Origin: JASLBX01 sp036374175
GTDB lineage: Bacteria; Actinomycetota; Actinomycetes; Jiangellales; Jiangellaceae
Direction of reading: 5' to 3'
DNA: 52,176 nucleotides
Assembly (NCBI GenBank): GCA_036374175.1
Contig: DASUUH010000107.1
Coordinates: 1-52,176, forward strand
Shown in pieces: positions 16,780 to 25,147 of this stretch (its first letter is position 1; every line of letters begins with the position of its first letter). The notes below the pieces were generated by a model. That model worked only from the letters and a program-made list of their open reading frames with translations. It did not search any database and was not told the DNA's origin. The position numbers and the translations under genes were made by a program.

Positions 16780-16791
16780 TACACTAGTGTA
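16780..16791. promoter_or_regulatory. TetR-type operator, copy 2
   Basis: TACACTAGTGTA is a perfect 12-bp palindrome upstream of the TetR gene starting at 16754. It shares ACACnAGTGT with 15520-15531. Confidence 0.6.
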
Positions 16792-16827
16792 TGGAAACAG
16801 GGCGGGATGTGATGCCCCCGACACGCC

Positions 16828-17250
16828 CTAGTTGGCCCGGACGGGAAACCGCCGACCGGTTATGCTCCGCGGCTTTACCCGAACGAACCACTGCTTAGGG
16901 TGCCGGCTCCAGGAGTCCAGCGGCAGCTGCTCGGCGTGCTCGATGTCGTTAAACCGCTCCAGGCGATCCGCCTCGCCTTTGACCACCACACTCCACGCCT
17001 CGCCAGTGGCCTCGTCGTAGCCGTCGGCCTCAACGACGACTCTCCGGGCGATCGTCACAGCCGCCAGCTTCGTCCCCTCTCCCGTGGAGAAGATGATCGA
17101 CCGGTCGTCTACGACTGCATTAATCGGGAAGATCTCCAGGTCGTCGCCGACGACGACCGCTAGGCGGGACACCTCCGCCGCAGAGAGCAGCTCCCAGCAG
17201 GTGGCCTCGTCAAGAATCGCCATTCCGGTTCGTTGGTCGAAGCTGGCCAT
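16828..17250 (-). CDS. PPOX-type flavin-binding protein, copy 1
   Basis: A 140-residue split-barrel protein of the pyridoxamine 5'-phosphate oxidase-like class, which typically binds FMN or F420. Family features are LAVVVGDDLEIFPINAVVDDRSIIFSTGEGTKLAA and a C-terminal SRHPKQWFVRVKPRSITGRRF. It is clearly paralogous to 25148-25585. No Shine-Dalgarno sequence precedes ATG 17250. Instead TAGGCT lies 5 nt before it and a DosR-like box starts 36 bp upstream, which points to a leaderless, activator-dependent transcript. Several PPOX-like proteins belong to the mycobacterial dormancy regulon. The substrate is unknown. Confidence 0.88.
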   Translation of the reverse strand: MASFDQRTGMAILDEATCWELLSAAEVSRLAVVVGDDLEIFPINAVVDDRSIIFSTGEGTKLAAVTIARRVVVEADGYDEATGEAWSVVVKGEADRLERFNDIEHAEQLPLDSWSRHPKQWFVRVKPRSITGRRFPVRAN

Positions 17251-17285
17251 GACTCAGCCTAGAGCCGGGCTTGTGGAATGCGCTT

Positions 17286-17299
17286 GGGCACAACGGCCC
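17286..17299 (-). promoter_or_regulatory. DosR-like box for PPOX copy 1
   Basis: The minus strand reads GGGCCGTTGTGCCC at positions -49 to -36 relative to the start codon at 17250. It matches the PPOX copy 2 box at 10 of 14 positions. If transcription begins at the start codon, the centre is at -42.5, the classical class II activator position. Confidence 0.6.
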
Positions 17300-17308
17300 G
17301 TCCGCTCC

Positions 17309-17322
17309 GGGACCTACGGCTC
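17309..17322 (+). promoter_or_regulatory. DosR-like box for the AhpD-like gene
   Basis: GGGACCTACGGCTC is centred 23 bp from the leftward box. A start point 42-43 bp downstream would place GACACT (17347-17352) at the -10 and give a leader of about 22 nt that includes the GGAG ribosome site of the AhpD-like gene. Confidence 0.45.
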
Positions 17323-17379
17323 GTTACTTCGCGGCGTTGAGCGGCCGACACTTGCGGTAGGCGCGAAAAGGAGAGCGAG

Positions 17380-17745
17380 ATGGGCTACGGCAAAGACGTA
17401 CAGCGCGAGCTGCGAGTGCCGGCACGGGAGCTGCGCAAGTCCATTCCGGAGGTGTACGAAGGCTTCGCCGCGCTGCACGAGGCGGCACTGGCCGACGGTG
17501 CACTGGAAGCGAAGATCAAGGAGCTTATCGCGTTGGCTATCTCGGTGCGGGAGGGCTGCGACGGCTGCATCGCCTCGCATGCCCGAGGTGCGGCCCGCGC
17601 CGGCGCCACACGTGACGAGGCGGCCGAGGCCATCGGGGTCGCCGTACTGATGACCGGGGGTCCGGGAACGGTGTACGGGCCGAGGGCGTTCGCCGCGTTC
17701 GTCGAGTTCCTCGAGGAGCTGGACCGGCCGGTGCAAGCTGCTTGA
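17380..17745 (+). CDS. AhpD-like carboxymuconolactone decarboxylase family protein
   Basis: A 121-residue all-helical protein of the CMD/AhpD family. The redox motif CDGCIASHA (CXXC with a following His) within KELIALAISVREGCDGCIASHARGA matches peroxidase-active AhpD-like proteins, which reduce hydroperoxides using thiol electrons. AAAAGGAGAG lies before the ATG. It sits between PPOX copy 1 (divergent) and PEP synthase (convergent, 19 nt between stops). A DosR-like box upstream suggests it belongs to the same redox/hypoxia response. Confidence 0.9.
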   Translation: MGYGKDVQRELRVPARELRKSIPEVYEGFAALHEAALADGALEAKIKELIALAISVREGCDGCIASHARGAARAGATRDEAAEAIGVAVLMTGGPGTVYGPRAFAAFVEFLEELDRPVQAA

Positions 17746-17764
17746 CCTGTGGCGGTGCGGCTGA

Positions 17765-20164
17765 TCAGTCGGCCCACTCCAGGGAGTCCTCGGCGGCGAT
17801 TTCGGTCTCTGCCGCTGCGACGTTTCGTCTGACGGCCAGGAAGCTGTCGGGTGTGACAGAGATCGAGTCGATGCCGGCGCGCACGAGGAACCTCGCGAAC
17901 TCCGGATCGTCGCTCGGTCGCTGGCCGCACAGTCCGACCTTGCGACCCAGCGCGTGTGCGGTCGTGATCAGATGCCGGATGCTTTGGGTGACCGCCGGAT
18001 TTGTCTCGTCGAACAGGCCGGCCAGCGCTGCTGAGTCGCGATCCACGCCGAGAATCAGCTGAGTCAAGTCGTTGCTGCCGATCGAGAAGCCGTCAAAGCG
18101 TTCGGCGAACTGCTCGGCCAACAGGATGTTGGACGGTACCTCGGCCATGACGTAGATCTCGAGGCCGTCCTTCCCGCGTTCCAGGCCCTCCGAGCGCATG
18201 AGTTCGAGGACCCGGTCGGCCTCCTCTGTCGTGCGGCAGAACGGAATCATCACGACCACGTTGGTCAACCCCATGTCCCTGCGGACCCGCCGCAGGGCTC
18301 GGCACTCCAGAGCGAACCCGTCCCGGTAGCCGTCGCTGTCGTACCGGCTCGCGCCCCGCCACCCGAGCATCGGGTTCTCCTCGGCCGGCTCGAATCGGGC
18401 GCCACCGATCAGCCGGGCGTACTCGTTGGTCTTGAAATCGCTGGTGCGGACGATGACCGGAGCCGGCCACCGGGACGCTGCGATCTTGGCGATGCCGGAA
18501 GCGAGCTGCTCGACGAAGTACTCCGCGGGTTCGTCGTAACCCTGGCTCAACTGCTCGACCTGGTCTCGCGCAACGGGAGCGAGCTGCTCGATGCGAAGAA
18601 GCGCCATGGGGTGCACCTTGACGTGGTCGGCGACGATGGTTTCGAGCCGCGCCAGCCCTATCCCGTCGGCGGGTAACCGCCACCAGCGCAGCGCGGCCGC
18701 GGGGTTGGCCAGGTTGAGTAGCACCTCGGTGCGGGTGGCCGGCAGATCGGACAGATTGATTTCGTGCCGGTCGTACCGCAGCGTTCCCCGGTAGACGTGG
18801 CCGGTATCGCCTTCTGCACACGACACGGTCACTGCGTCGCCGCCACCGAGCGCTGCGGTCGCCGTGCCCGTCCCAACGATCGCGGTGACGCCCAGCTCAC
18901 TGCTGACGATCGCCGTGTGTGACGACCGGTCACCACGATCGGTGACGATAGCTGCGGCCCGCTCCATAATGGGCTCCCAGTCCGGATCGGTCGTCTTGGT
19001 CACCAGGATGGCGCCGTCGGTGAACCGGTCGATCTCGTCAGGGCTGTTGAGCACACAGACGCGCCCAGTGGCGATCGACTCGCCGATGGCCACGCCGCTG
19101 ACCAGCCGGTCGCCGGTGTCGGTGAGCCGGTAGGAGTGAAGTTGCGCGGGCGTGGTGCGGGATTGGACGGCCGCCGGGTAGGCCTCGACCAAGAAGAGCT
19201 CTCCGGTGCGCCCGTCCTTGGCCCATTCCATGGCCATGGGTACGCCGTAGTGCTCTTCGACGGCGGTCGCCCATCTGGCCAAGGTCAGGATCTCGGGGTC
19301 GGTCAAGACACAGGCCGCCCGTTCGCCGTCGGTGGTGTCGACGATCCGCGTGCCGCCGGAGCCGACGTAGATCGCCTTGTGCTCCTTGCTTCCACGGGTC
19401 TTGGCGATGATCGGCGTGTAGCGCTCGTCGGACAGCATCGGTTTGAACACGGTGTACTCATCCGGGTCGATCTGGCGGGTCACGACGGTTTCGCCCAGGC
19501 CCCACCCGGCGTGGATGACCACTGTGCCGGGAAAGCCGCTGTTCTTCTCGATGGAGGACATCACGCCCGCGCCGGCCAGGTCCGAGCGCACCATGCGCTG
19601 CACTCCGACGGACAGCGCGACGTCGAGGTGGTCCACCCCACGGTCCTCGCGGTGCTTGATGGCCCGATCGGTGAACTGTGCGGCGAAGCACCGCTGGACC
19701 GCCGCCAGCAGTTCGCCGGGCCCGGACACGTTGAGGAAGCTCTCTTGCGGCAGCTCGAGGGCGCCTTCGGCGAGGTCCTCGGCCGCGCTGGTACGCACGG
19801 CGACGTCGACCGTCATGGCGCGCGATTCCGAACCCAACAGGTGATACGCGTCCGTGATGGCCGCCGCAAGATCATCCGGCATCGCGGCGCGCTCGAACAG
19901 CGACCGGATGGCCGTGCCCACCTCCGCCAAAGGAGCACCGCCACGCAGCCGAGAGATTTCAGCCGCGATCCGGCCCACGAGGTCGTTGGAATCCAGGTAA
20001 TGCCGGTGGGCGTGAGCAGTGATGGCGAAGCCGTTGGGAACCCGGATGCCGGCTCCGCTCAGGTACGTCGTCAACTCGCCGAGTGATGCGTTCTTACCGC
20101 CGACCGTGCCGACATCGTCACGGCCGATCTCCTTGAACCACAGGACGTTCGGGTGTTCGACCAT
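17765..20164 (-). CDS. ppsA: Phosphoenolpyruvate synthase
   Basis: A 799-residue enzyme converting pyruvate and ATP to PEP, AMP and phosphate. Three domains are visible. The N-terminal ATP-grasp domain begins VLWFKEIGRDDVGTVGGKNASLGE. The phospho-histidine swivel domain has the catalytic His in TDRGDRSSHTAIVSSELGVTAIVGTG (about residue 414). The C-terminal TIM barrel has FSIGSNDLTQLILGVDRDS and the catalytic Cys in VGLCGQRPSDDPEF. There is no Shine-Dalgarno sequence before ATG 20164; AATGCT lies 6 nt upstream and a DosR-like box starts 36 bp upstream. Gluconeogenic PEP formation under hypoxia would fit the island. Confidence 0.93.
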   Translation of the reverse strand: MVEHPNVLWFKEIGRDDVGTVGGKNASLGELTTYLSGAGIRVPNGFAITAHAHRHYLDSNDLVGRIAAEISRLRGGAPLAEVGTAIRSLFERAAMPDDLAAAITDAYHLLGSESRAMTVDVAVRTSAAEDLAEGALELPQESFLNVSGPGELLAAVQRCFAAQFTDRAIKHREDRGVDHLDVALSVGVQRMVRSDLAGAGVMSSIEKNSGFPGTVVIHAGWGLGETVVTRQIDPDEYTVFKPMLSDERYTPIIAKTRGSKEHKAIYVGSGGTRIVDTTDGERAACVLTDPEILTLARWATAVEEHYGVPMAMEWAKDGRTGELFLVEAYPAAVQSRTTPAQLHSYRLTDTGDRLVSGVAIGESIATGRVCVLNSPDEIDRFTDGAILVTKTTDPDWEPIMERAAAIVTDRGDRSSHTAIVSSELGVTAIVGTGTATAALGGGDAVTVSCAEGDTGHVYRGTLRYDRHEINLSDLPATRTEVLLNLANPAAALRWWRLPADGIGLARLETIVADHVKVHPMALLRIEQLAPVARDQVEQLSQGYDEPAEYFVEQLASGIAKIAASRWPAPVIVRTSDFKTNEYARLIGGARFEPAEENPMLGWRGASRYDSDGYRDGFALECRALRRVRRDMGLTNVVVMIPFCRTTEEADRVLELMRSEGLERGKDGLEIYVMAEVPSNILLAEQFAERFDGFSIGSNDLTQLILGVDRDSAALAGLFDETNPAVTQSIRHLITTAHALGRKVGLCGQRPSDDPEFARFLVRAGIDSISVTPDSFLAVRRNVAAAETEIAAEDSLEWAD

Positions 20165-20199
20165 GCTGTGAGCATTGCGAGACCCGGCCCGAGGCAGTA

Positions 20200-20213
20200 G
20201 TGCCGATGGTCCT
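20200..20213 (-). promoter_or_regulatory. DosR-like box for PEP synthase
   Basis: The minus strand reads AGGACCATCGGCAC at -49 to -36 from the start codon, exactly the spacing of both PPOX boxes. Sequence match to the consensus is moderate; the identical spacing is the stronger argument. Confidence 0.45.
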
Positions 20214-20263
20214 GCCCGGGCCGGGTCAAGCGGCAGGCAACGCCGCCGTCAGGCCGCCGTCGG

Positions 20264-21715
20264 TCAGACGGGAGCCGACGTACTGGGTGTGCCGCCCGTA
20301 CGGGTCACCTCCGTGGCGTGGTGACGTTCGGTCCGCAGTTGCAGCCAGCCGAGCACCGCGAAAAGCGCAGAGAAGACCGCGACCATGCCGGTCGTCATCT
20401 GCCCCATCGATTCGGTGTAGCCATCGGGTGCGACGCCGCCGGTCGCCACGACTGCGATGGCCGCGGCGATCGCGTTGAGCCCGGCGATGATCGCCAGCAC
20501 CGGAATGGCCCGCGCCGGAACCGGAAGCCCGTAACGCAGCGGCCGATCGGCGAGCCGGCGAGCGTCGAGGCTCAGCATCCGTCCGGCATCGAGCGCCAGG
20601 ACAACCACGAGCAGCCCGAAGATGAACGGTGCGTACCGCGTGAAGCCGAGCACGCCCAGGCCGCCCAGGTAGATAAGGCCGATGCTGGCCGCGATCCGCG
20701 TCTGGTAGCCGACCACGAGCAATACCCCGACGGCGAACTGGACGACGCCGAAGACAATGATCCAGAACCCGAGCGCGGGCAAAATCGCGTTGTCCACGAT
20801 CCAGGCGAACGGCGCCCAGTGGTTGTCGACGATCGACTGGAACACCTCGGCCTGAGCCTGCTCACCGGCCCATCCCGGCAGCGCGTTGACCCCGGGTTCG
20901 TTCCTCACCCAGATCTCGTGCAGGAACATGACGCCGACGAAGATCCGGAGCATTGCCGCCGCGACACCTAGCCGGTCGTGGTACCGCCGTCCGAAGTAGA
21001 TGCCGGCAGCCACCAACGCGGCGACCATCGCCAGGCCCATGGCGACCAGGTTCATCCGGGGTGTCGCCCGCATCGGGATCTGGAGGAAGAAGTAGATCGC
21101 CGCCAGCGCGGCCCCGGTCATGACCGCCGTCTGTGCCTTACCCGACTTGAGCAGCGGCAGGTCGATCAACCAGGTGACGGCTCGGGCAAAGCCGTTGTGT
21201 ACCGATGAAAGCCGGCGCTCCAGCCACCCGTCGACGCCGTAGAACCTGCCGGCGCAGGTGTAGAGCAGGAACAGGTGAGCGACGATGAAGAACGGCGGGA
21301 TCCTCGAGTTGCCGAGGAAGAAGACGCTCAGATCGAACGTGATCGCGATCAGCGCCATCGGCCGGACCATGAAGCCCACGATGAAGAACAGTCCGAAGGC
21401 CACCTGAAGGCCCACGACGAAGTAGCTGAACGCGACCGAGCTGGGTGCGATGAGGTTCTCGTAGAGTGCGCCGATCCAGCTCCAGGTGCCGTCCTCGACG
21501 GCCACGGCGATGTTCTCCTCGACCGCCTGACCGGCATTTTCGCCGAGCCAGCCGGGGTTGACCCCCGAACCGAACCCGCCGATCTTCCAGTTGTGCCCCA
21601 CCGTCACTTCGATCAGCCAGAAGACGCCGATGAAGATGCGGGCGAACGCGATCGCCGCAGCCTTCCTGGTGTTCTCCGCGATCGCGGTGGGGGGATGGTG
21701 CGACGTTGTCGCCAT
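20264..21715 (-). CDS. Double DoxX-type membrane protein
   Basis: A 483-residue integral membrane protein that reads as two DoxX-like four-helix units in tandem. The first is at about 20-170 (ARIFIGVFWLIEVTVGHNWKIGG, FMVRPMALIAITFDLSVFFLGN). The second is at about 255-400 (LRIFVGVMFLHEIWVRNEPGVNALPGW, GYQTRIAASIGLIYLGGLGVL). Extra helices connect and follow them. DoxX proteins are linked to thiosulfate-quinone oxidoreductase and to radical-detoxifying membrane complexes. ATG 21715 is preferred over the upstream 21745 because of its G-rich ribosome site and family-like start. A 21-bp dyad about 100 bp upstream resembles a DosR box. Confidence 0.85.
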   Translation of the reverse strand: MATTSHHPPTAIAENTRKAAAIAFARIFIGVFWLIEVTVGHNWKIGGFGSGVNPGWLGENAGQAVEENIAVAVEDGTWSWIGALYENLIAPSSVAFSYFVVGLQVAFGLFFIVGFMVRPMALIAITFDLSVFFLGNSRIPPFFIVAHLFLLYTCAGRFYGVDGWLERRLSSVHNGFARAVTWLIDLPLLKSGKAQTAVMTGAALAAIYFFLQIPMRATPRMNLVAMGLAMVAALVAAGIYFGRRYHDRLGVAAAMLRIFVGVMFLHEIWVRNEPGVNALPGWAGEQAQAEVFQSIVDNHWAPFAWIVDNAILPALGFWIIVFGVVQFAVGVLLVVGYQTRIAASIGLIYLGGLGVLGFTRYAPFIFGLLVVVLALDAGRMLSLDARRLADRPLRYGLPVPARAIPVLAIIAGLNAIAAAIAVVATGGVAPDGYTESMGQMTTGMVAVFSALFAVLGWLQLRTERHHATEVTRTGGTPSTSAPV

Positions 21716-21815
21716 GGTGTACCCCGCCTTCCCACGTTGTGGCACGTAGTGATCGGTAATGCTCGCGACGTTAGGCCGGTACCCGCGGGGTTGGTAGGGC
21801 CGAACGCTCGTACGA

Positions 21816-21836
21816 CCAGGGTCTTTGGACTCCTGG
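21816..21836. promoter_or_regulatory. Dyad upstream of the double DoxX gene, possible DosR-like box
   Basis: CCAGG and CCTGG arms flank a core reading GGGTCTTTGGACTC (21819-21832), a partial match to the GGGACTTTnGnCCC type. It lies about 100 bp before the DoxX start. TACCAA (minus strand, 21796-21791) falls at the expected -10 distance. Confidence 0.35.
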
Positions 21837-21871
21837 CCCGACCGCCGCGGCGAACCGGGCCAGGTGGCAAG

Positions 21872-22621
21872 TCAGGGCTTGCGGGCGACGAGGACGTCTC
21901 GCGGCGTCCGGTCCTCGGTGGTGTGCTCGGTGACGACCGTCGCCTCGAAACCGGCGCTGGACAGGATCTTGAGCCATTGCGCGCGGGAGAACAGCCCGGT
22001 GCGATGCCGGTCGTCGGCGATCCGGACCGCTCCGCCCTCGTCGCGCAGGACGAACACGTACACGGTCTCGACCCAGGTGTCCGCCGGATCGGGATCCCAC
22101 GTCCACTCGAGGTAGCGGGCACCACGCCCGCTTGCCTGGTCATCGGTGCCGCCGTGCCCGCTTGTCGGTTCAAACGTCTCGGACGTGGCATCGGGCACGA
22201 ACACCGCCACCGCACCAGGTCGGCTGTGCACGAACGCAGTTTCGACCGCCTGAGCCAGATCGTCGGAGGTGAGCATGTAGTCGATGGCGTCGTGCACGAA
22301 CACGGCGTCGAACGTGCGGCCGAGCCGCAGCGTGCGCATGTCGCCCTGGATGTGCTCGCACTCCGGGTTCAGTTGGCGCGAGAGCGCCAGCATTTCACCC
22401 GACAGGTCCACCAAAGTCAGGTCGAACCGGCGCTTGAGATGGACGGCGTTATGACCGCCGCCACTGCCCAACTCGAGCACCTCGCGCACCGGCGCCTGTG
22501 CCGAGGCGAGCAGACCGGCCGCGAGGGCTGCTTCGTCCTCGTACTCGTCAGGCGGTGAGAGCAGCGGCCACCAGCGGGCCAGGTCGGAGTACAGCCGGTG
22601 CGTGGGTGAGGTCGCTGTCAC
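21872..22621 (-). CDS. SAM-dependent class I methyltransferase
   Basis: A 249-residue methyltransferase. Motif I is VLELGSGGGHNAVHL (about 48-62), followed by LTLVDLSGEML (acidic end of beta2) and the post-motif FDAVFVHDAIDYM. The C-terminal half lacks a specific substrate signature. It starts with GTG at 22621, 31 bp after the CBS-BON stop on the same strand, and is possibly cotranscribed with that gene. The substrate is unknown. Confidence 0.85.
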   Translation of the reverse strand: MTATSPTHRLYSDLARWWPLLSPPDEYEDEAALAAGLLASAQAPVREVLELGSGGGHNAVHLKRRFDLTLVDLSGEMLALSRQLNPECEHIQGDMRTLRLGRTFDAVFVHDAIDYMLTSDDLAQAVETAFVHSRPGAVAVFVPDATSETFEPTSGHGGTDDQASGRGARYLEWTWDPDPADTWVETVYVFVLRDEGGAVRIADDRHRTGLFSRAQWLKILSSAGFEATVVTEHTTEDRTPRDVLVARKP

Positions 22622-22652
22622 GCCCCTATCTTGACTGATGATCAGCCGCCGG

Positions 22653-23273
22653 TTAGTCCCGCCCTAGCTGTTGATGCCGAGGATCGTGCGGGCTGTGCAC
22701 GCGGCTCACGCCGCCGACGGTGCGGGCGAGGATGGAGGCCACCCGCGCGTCGCGGTCCGAGCCGTGCCCCGACAGTTCGACCTGCCCGTCCGTCACGGCG
22801 GCAGTCCACGTGTCCAGGCCCGCTTCGGCGAACAGCCGGTGAATCTCGTCGCGGATCTGGTCGTCGGATACGGCCAGCACGCGGATCAGGTCCCGGCGGC
22901 TGACGATCCCGACCACTCGCTGGCCACGGACCACCGGGACGCTCTTGATGCCCGTGTCCAGCATCAGCCGGGCGATGTCGGAGGCGTCGGTACTTTCGTG
23001 CACGGCCAGCACGCCGGTCGTCATCACGTCGCCGACGGCCTTCGGGGACGGCTCCACGTCGTCCGCGGGCACTCGCACATGGGCGCGCGGGTCGCTGATC
23101 AACTCGCCGCGCAGCAGGTCGGCTTCGCTGACGATGCCGACCAAGCGGCCCTCGTCGTCGACGACCGGCAGCGCGGTGATCTCGTGCCGATCGAGCAGGC
23201 GGATCGTGTCCTTGACCGGGAGGTCGGGCGTGGTCGTGATCGCCGGGCTGGTCATGATCTCGTGTGCTAACAC
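22653..23273 (-). CDS. CBS-pair and BON domain protein
   Basis: A 206-residue cytosolic protein. CBS domain 1 (about 5-60: IMTSPAITTTPDLPVKDTIRLLDRHEITALPVVDDEGRLVGIVSEADLL) and CBS domain 2 (about 80-135: VMTTGVLAVHESTDASDIARLM) are followed by a C-terminal BON domain (about 140-195). CBS pairs bind adenine nucleotides; the mycobacterial hypoxic response protein Hrp1 is a CBS-pair member of the DosR regulon. GTG 23273 is chosen because GGGAG sits 5 nt before it; a longer frame from 23342 would run over the DosR-like box. It is divergent from the DosS-like kinase. Confidence 0.88.
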   Translation of the reverse strand: MLAHEIMTSPAITTTPDLPVKDTIRLLDRHEITALPVVDDEGRLVGIVSEADLLRGELISDPRAHVRVPADDVEPSPKAVGDVMTTGVLAVHESTDASDIARLMLDTGIKSVPVVRGQRVVGIVSRRDLIRVLAVSDDQIRDEIHRLFAEAGLDTWTAAVTDGQVELSGHGSDRDARVASILARTVGGVSRVHSPHDPRHQQLGRD

Positions 23274-23335
23274 TGTCGCTCCCAGCAGTTGTTGCGTACA
23301 CCCCCAGTGCACCAAGCGCGTGCGATCGCCAAGTA

Positions 23336-23349
23336 GGGCCATTCGTCCC
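23336..23349. promoter_or_regulatory. DosR-like box between CBS-BON and DosS genes
   Basis: GGGCCATTCGTCCC differs by a single base from the minus-strand box of PPOX copy 2 (GGGCCATTAGTCCC). It lies 63 bp upstream of the CBS-BON start and 92 bp upstream of the kinase start, so it could serve either. No clear -10 was found at the canonical distance. Confidence 0.6.
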
Positions 23350-23440
23350 TGGCCAGGGCATACCCGCAGTGGCCGGACGAGCCCACCCGACGTCTGACAT
23401 GATGGTCATCGGCCACTACCGGAGTCGGCGGGGGTTTTAC

Positions 23441-25141
23441 ATGGACAATGGTGAGCGGAGCCTGCTGCCCCAGCTTCCGCTCGACGACCTGCTCGCAGAA
23501 CTGCAGGGCCGCCTCGAGGCTGTTCGTACAGCCCGGGACGGCGTCCATGCGTTGCTCGACGCCGTGGTGTCGATCGGCCGGGAACTCGAGCTTGAAACGG
23601 TCCTGCGGCGGATCGTCGAAGCCGCGACGGCACTTGTCGACGCCCGCTATGGCGCGCTCGGGGTTATCGGCGATGACGGTCAGCTTGCGCAGTTCGTCCC
23701 TGTCGGCGTCACCGAGGAAGAGATCGCCGCGATGGACGAGTGGCCCCACGGCCGGGGGATCCTCGGGCTGTTGATCAAGGAGCCGCAGGCGCTGCGCCTG
23801 TCCGATATCCGGGACCATCCGGAGTCATTCGGCTTTCCGCAGGGGCATCCTCCGATGCGGACCTTTCTCGGTGTGCCGATCAGAATCCGTGACGAAGTCT
23901 TCGGCAACCTGTATCTGACCGAGAAGAGCGACGGCCGCGAATTCGACGAGCAGGACGAGACGATCGTCAACGCCCTTGCGACCGCCGCAGGCGTCGCCAT
24001 CGAGAACGCCCGGCTGTATGAAGAGACCCGCCAGCGGGAGACCTGGCTGGAGGCGTCGGCCGAGCTGACCCGAATGCTGCTGTCGGGTTCTGAACCCGGC
24101 GAGGCGTTGGCCCTTGTCGCGTCGCAGGCCAAGGAGATGTCGGGGGCCAAGGTCGCCGCTGTCGCCGTGCCTTCGAGCGGGCCGGACAACCTGGTGGTGA
24201 CCGCAGTCGCCGGGGAGGGGTACGACGACCTGGCCGGTTTCGAGTTCCCTATCGAGAACACGCTGATAGGTGGTGTCTTCGCCACCGGTGAGCCGCGGGC
24301 GATCATCGAGTTCGCTGGAGACCATGAAGCGGCGCCCTTGGTGGCCAAGCTGCCGAGCGGCCCCCGCCTGCTCGTACCACTGGGTGAGCGGGGGAGCGTG
24401 CGCGGTGTGCTGGTCGTGGCGAAGAAGCGCGGGCAGGCACCGTTCCCGACGACGGTGATGCGGCTGCTTCGATCCTTCGCCGGTCAGGCGGCGATAGTGC
24501 TCGAATTGGCTGACGTGCGCCGTGAGGCCGAGCGGTACGGGCTGATCGACGAGCGCGCGCGGATCGCCCGTGACCTCCACGACGTCGTCATCCAGCGGTT
24601 GTTCGCGACGGCGATGACGTTGACCGGCGCGATACGGTTGATCGACCGGCCGGAGGCCGCGAGCCGCGTGCATACGGCGGTCGACGATCTGGACGAGACC
24701 ATCCGGCAGATCCGCTCGACCATCTTCGCGCTCCAGTCCACCGAGCGAGCAGCCACGGCCGAGGGACTGAGGGCACGGATCCTCGGTGTCGTCGACGCCG
24801 TGTCTCAGCAGTTGGGCTTCACTCCCGGAGTCCGGATGGAGGGCCTGCTTGACACCGACGTTCCCGAGGATCTTCGTGACGACCTTCTCGCGGTACTTCA
24901 GGAGGCGCTGTCCAACGTGGTGCGCCACGCCAAGGCGACCCACGTGGACGTCCTGATCGAGCTACGCGACGAAGAGCTGCTGTTGCGGGTCGCCGACAAC
25001 GGTGTGGGCGTCCCCGCGGGAGGACGGCGCAGCGGGCTGGCGAACCTGGGTGAGCGCGCGACCCGCCGAGGGGGACTGTTCGACGTCCAACCCGGCAACG
25101 ATCGTGGAACCGTTCTGGTATGGCGCGTCCCGGCGAGCTAG
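23441..25141 (+). CDS. DosS/DosT-like haem-GAF sensor histidine kinase
   Basis: A 566-residue cytosolic kinase collinear with mycobacterial DosS (578 aa). GAF-A (about 45-190) contains GFPQGHPPMRTFLGVPIRIRDE. Its His136 aligns with DosS His149, the proximal haem ligand that senses O2, NO and CO. GAF-B (about 210-350) and a NarL-type kinase core follow, with phospho-acceptor His380 in IARDLHDVVIQRLF, then an ATPase domain (EALSNVVRHAKA, ADNGVGVP, GLANLGERA). ATG 23441 gives the DosS-like length; ATG 23399 is in frame but has no ribosome site. The expected DosR-type partner is not beside it or elsewhere in this window. It is convergent with PPOX copy 2, with 6 nt between stops. Confidence 0.9.
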   Translation: MDNGERSLLPQLPLDDLLAELQGRLEAVRTARDGVHALLDAVVSIGRELELETVLRRIVEAATALVDARYGALGVIGDDGQLAQFVPVGVTEEEIAAMDEWPHGRGILGLLIKEPQALRLSDIRDHPESFGFPQGHPPMRTFLGVPIRIRDEVFGNLYLTEKSDGREFDEQDETIVNALATAAGVAIENARLYEETRQRETWLEASAELTRMLLSGSEPGEALALVASQAKEMSGAKVAAVAVPSSGPDNLVVTAVAGEGYDDLAGFEFPIENTLIGGVFATGEPRAIIEFAGDHEAAPLVAKLPSGPRLLVPLGERGSVRGVLVVAKKRGQAPFPTTVMRLLRSFAGQAAIVLELADVRREAERYGLIDERARIARDLHDVVIQRLFATAMTLTGAIRLIDRPEAASRVHTAVDDLDETIRQIRSTIFALQSTERAATAEGLRARILGVVDAVSQQLGFTPGVRMEGLLDTDVPEDLRDDLLAVLQEALSNVVRHAKATHVDVLIELRDEELLLRVADNGVGVPAGGRRSGLANLGERATRRGGLFDVQPGNDRGTVLVWRVPAS

Positions 25142-25147
25142 CCACGG

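Noticed and set aside
23264..23440. Extended N-terminus of the DosS-like kinase from 23264 or 23399
   Set aside because: No ribosome site, it would translate across the DosR-like box, and ATG 23441 gives a length matching DosS.
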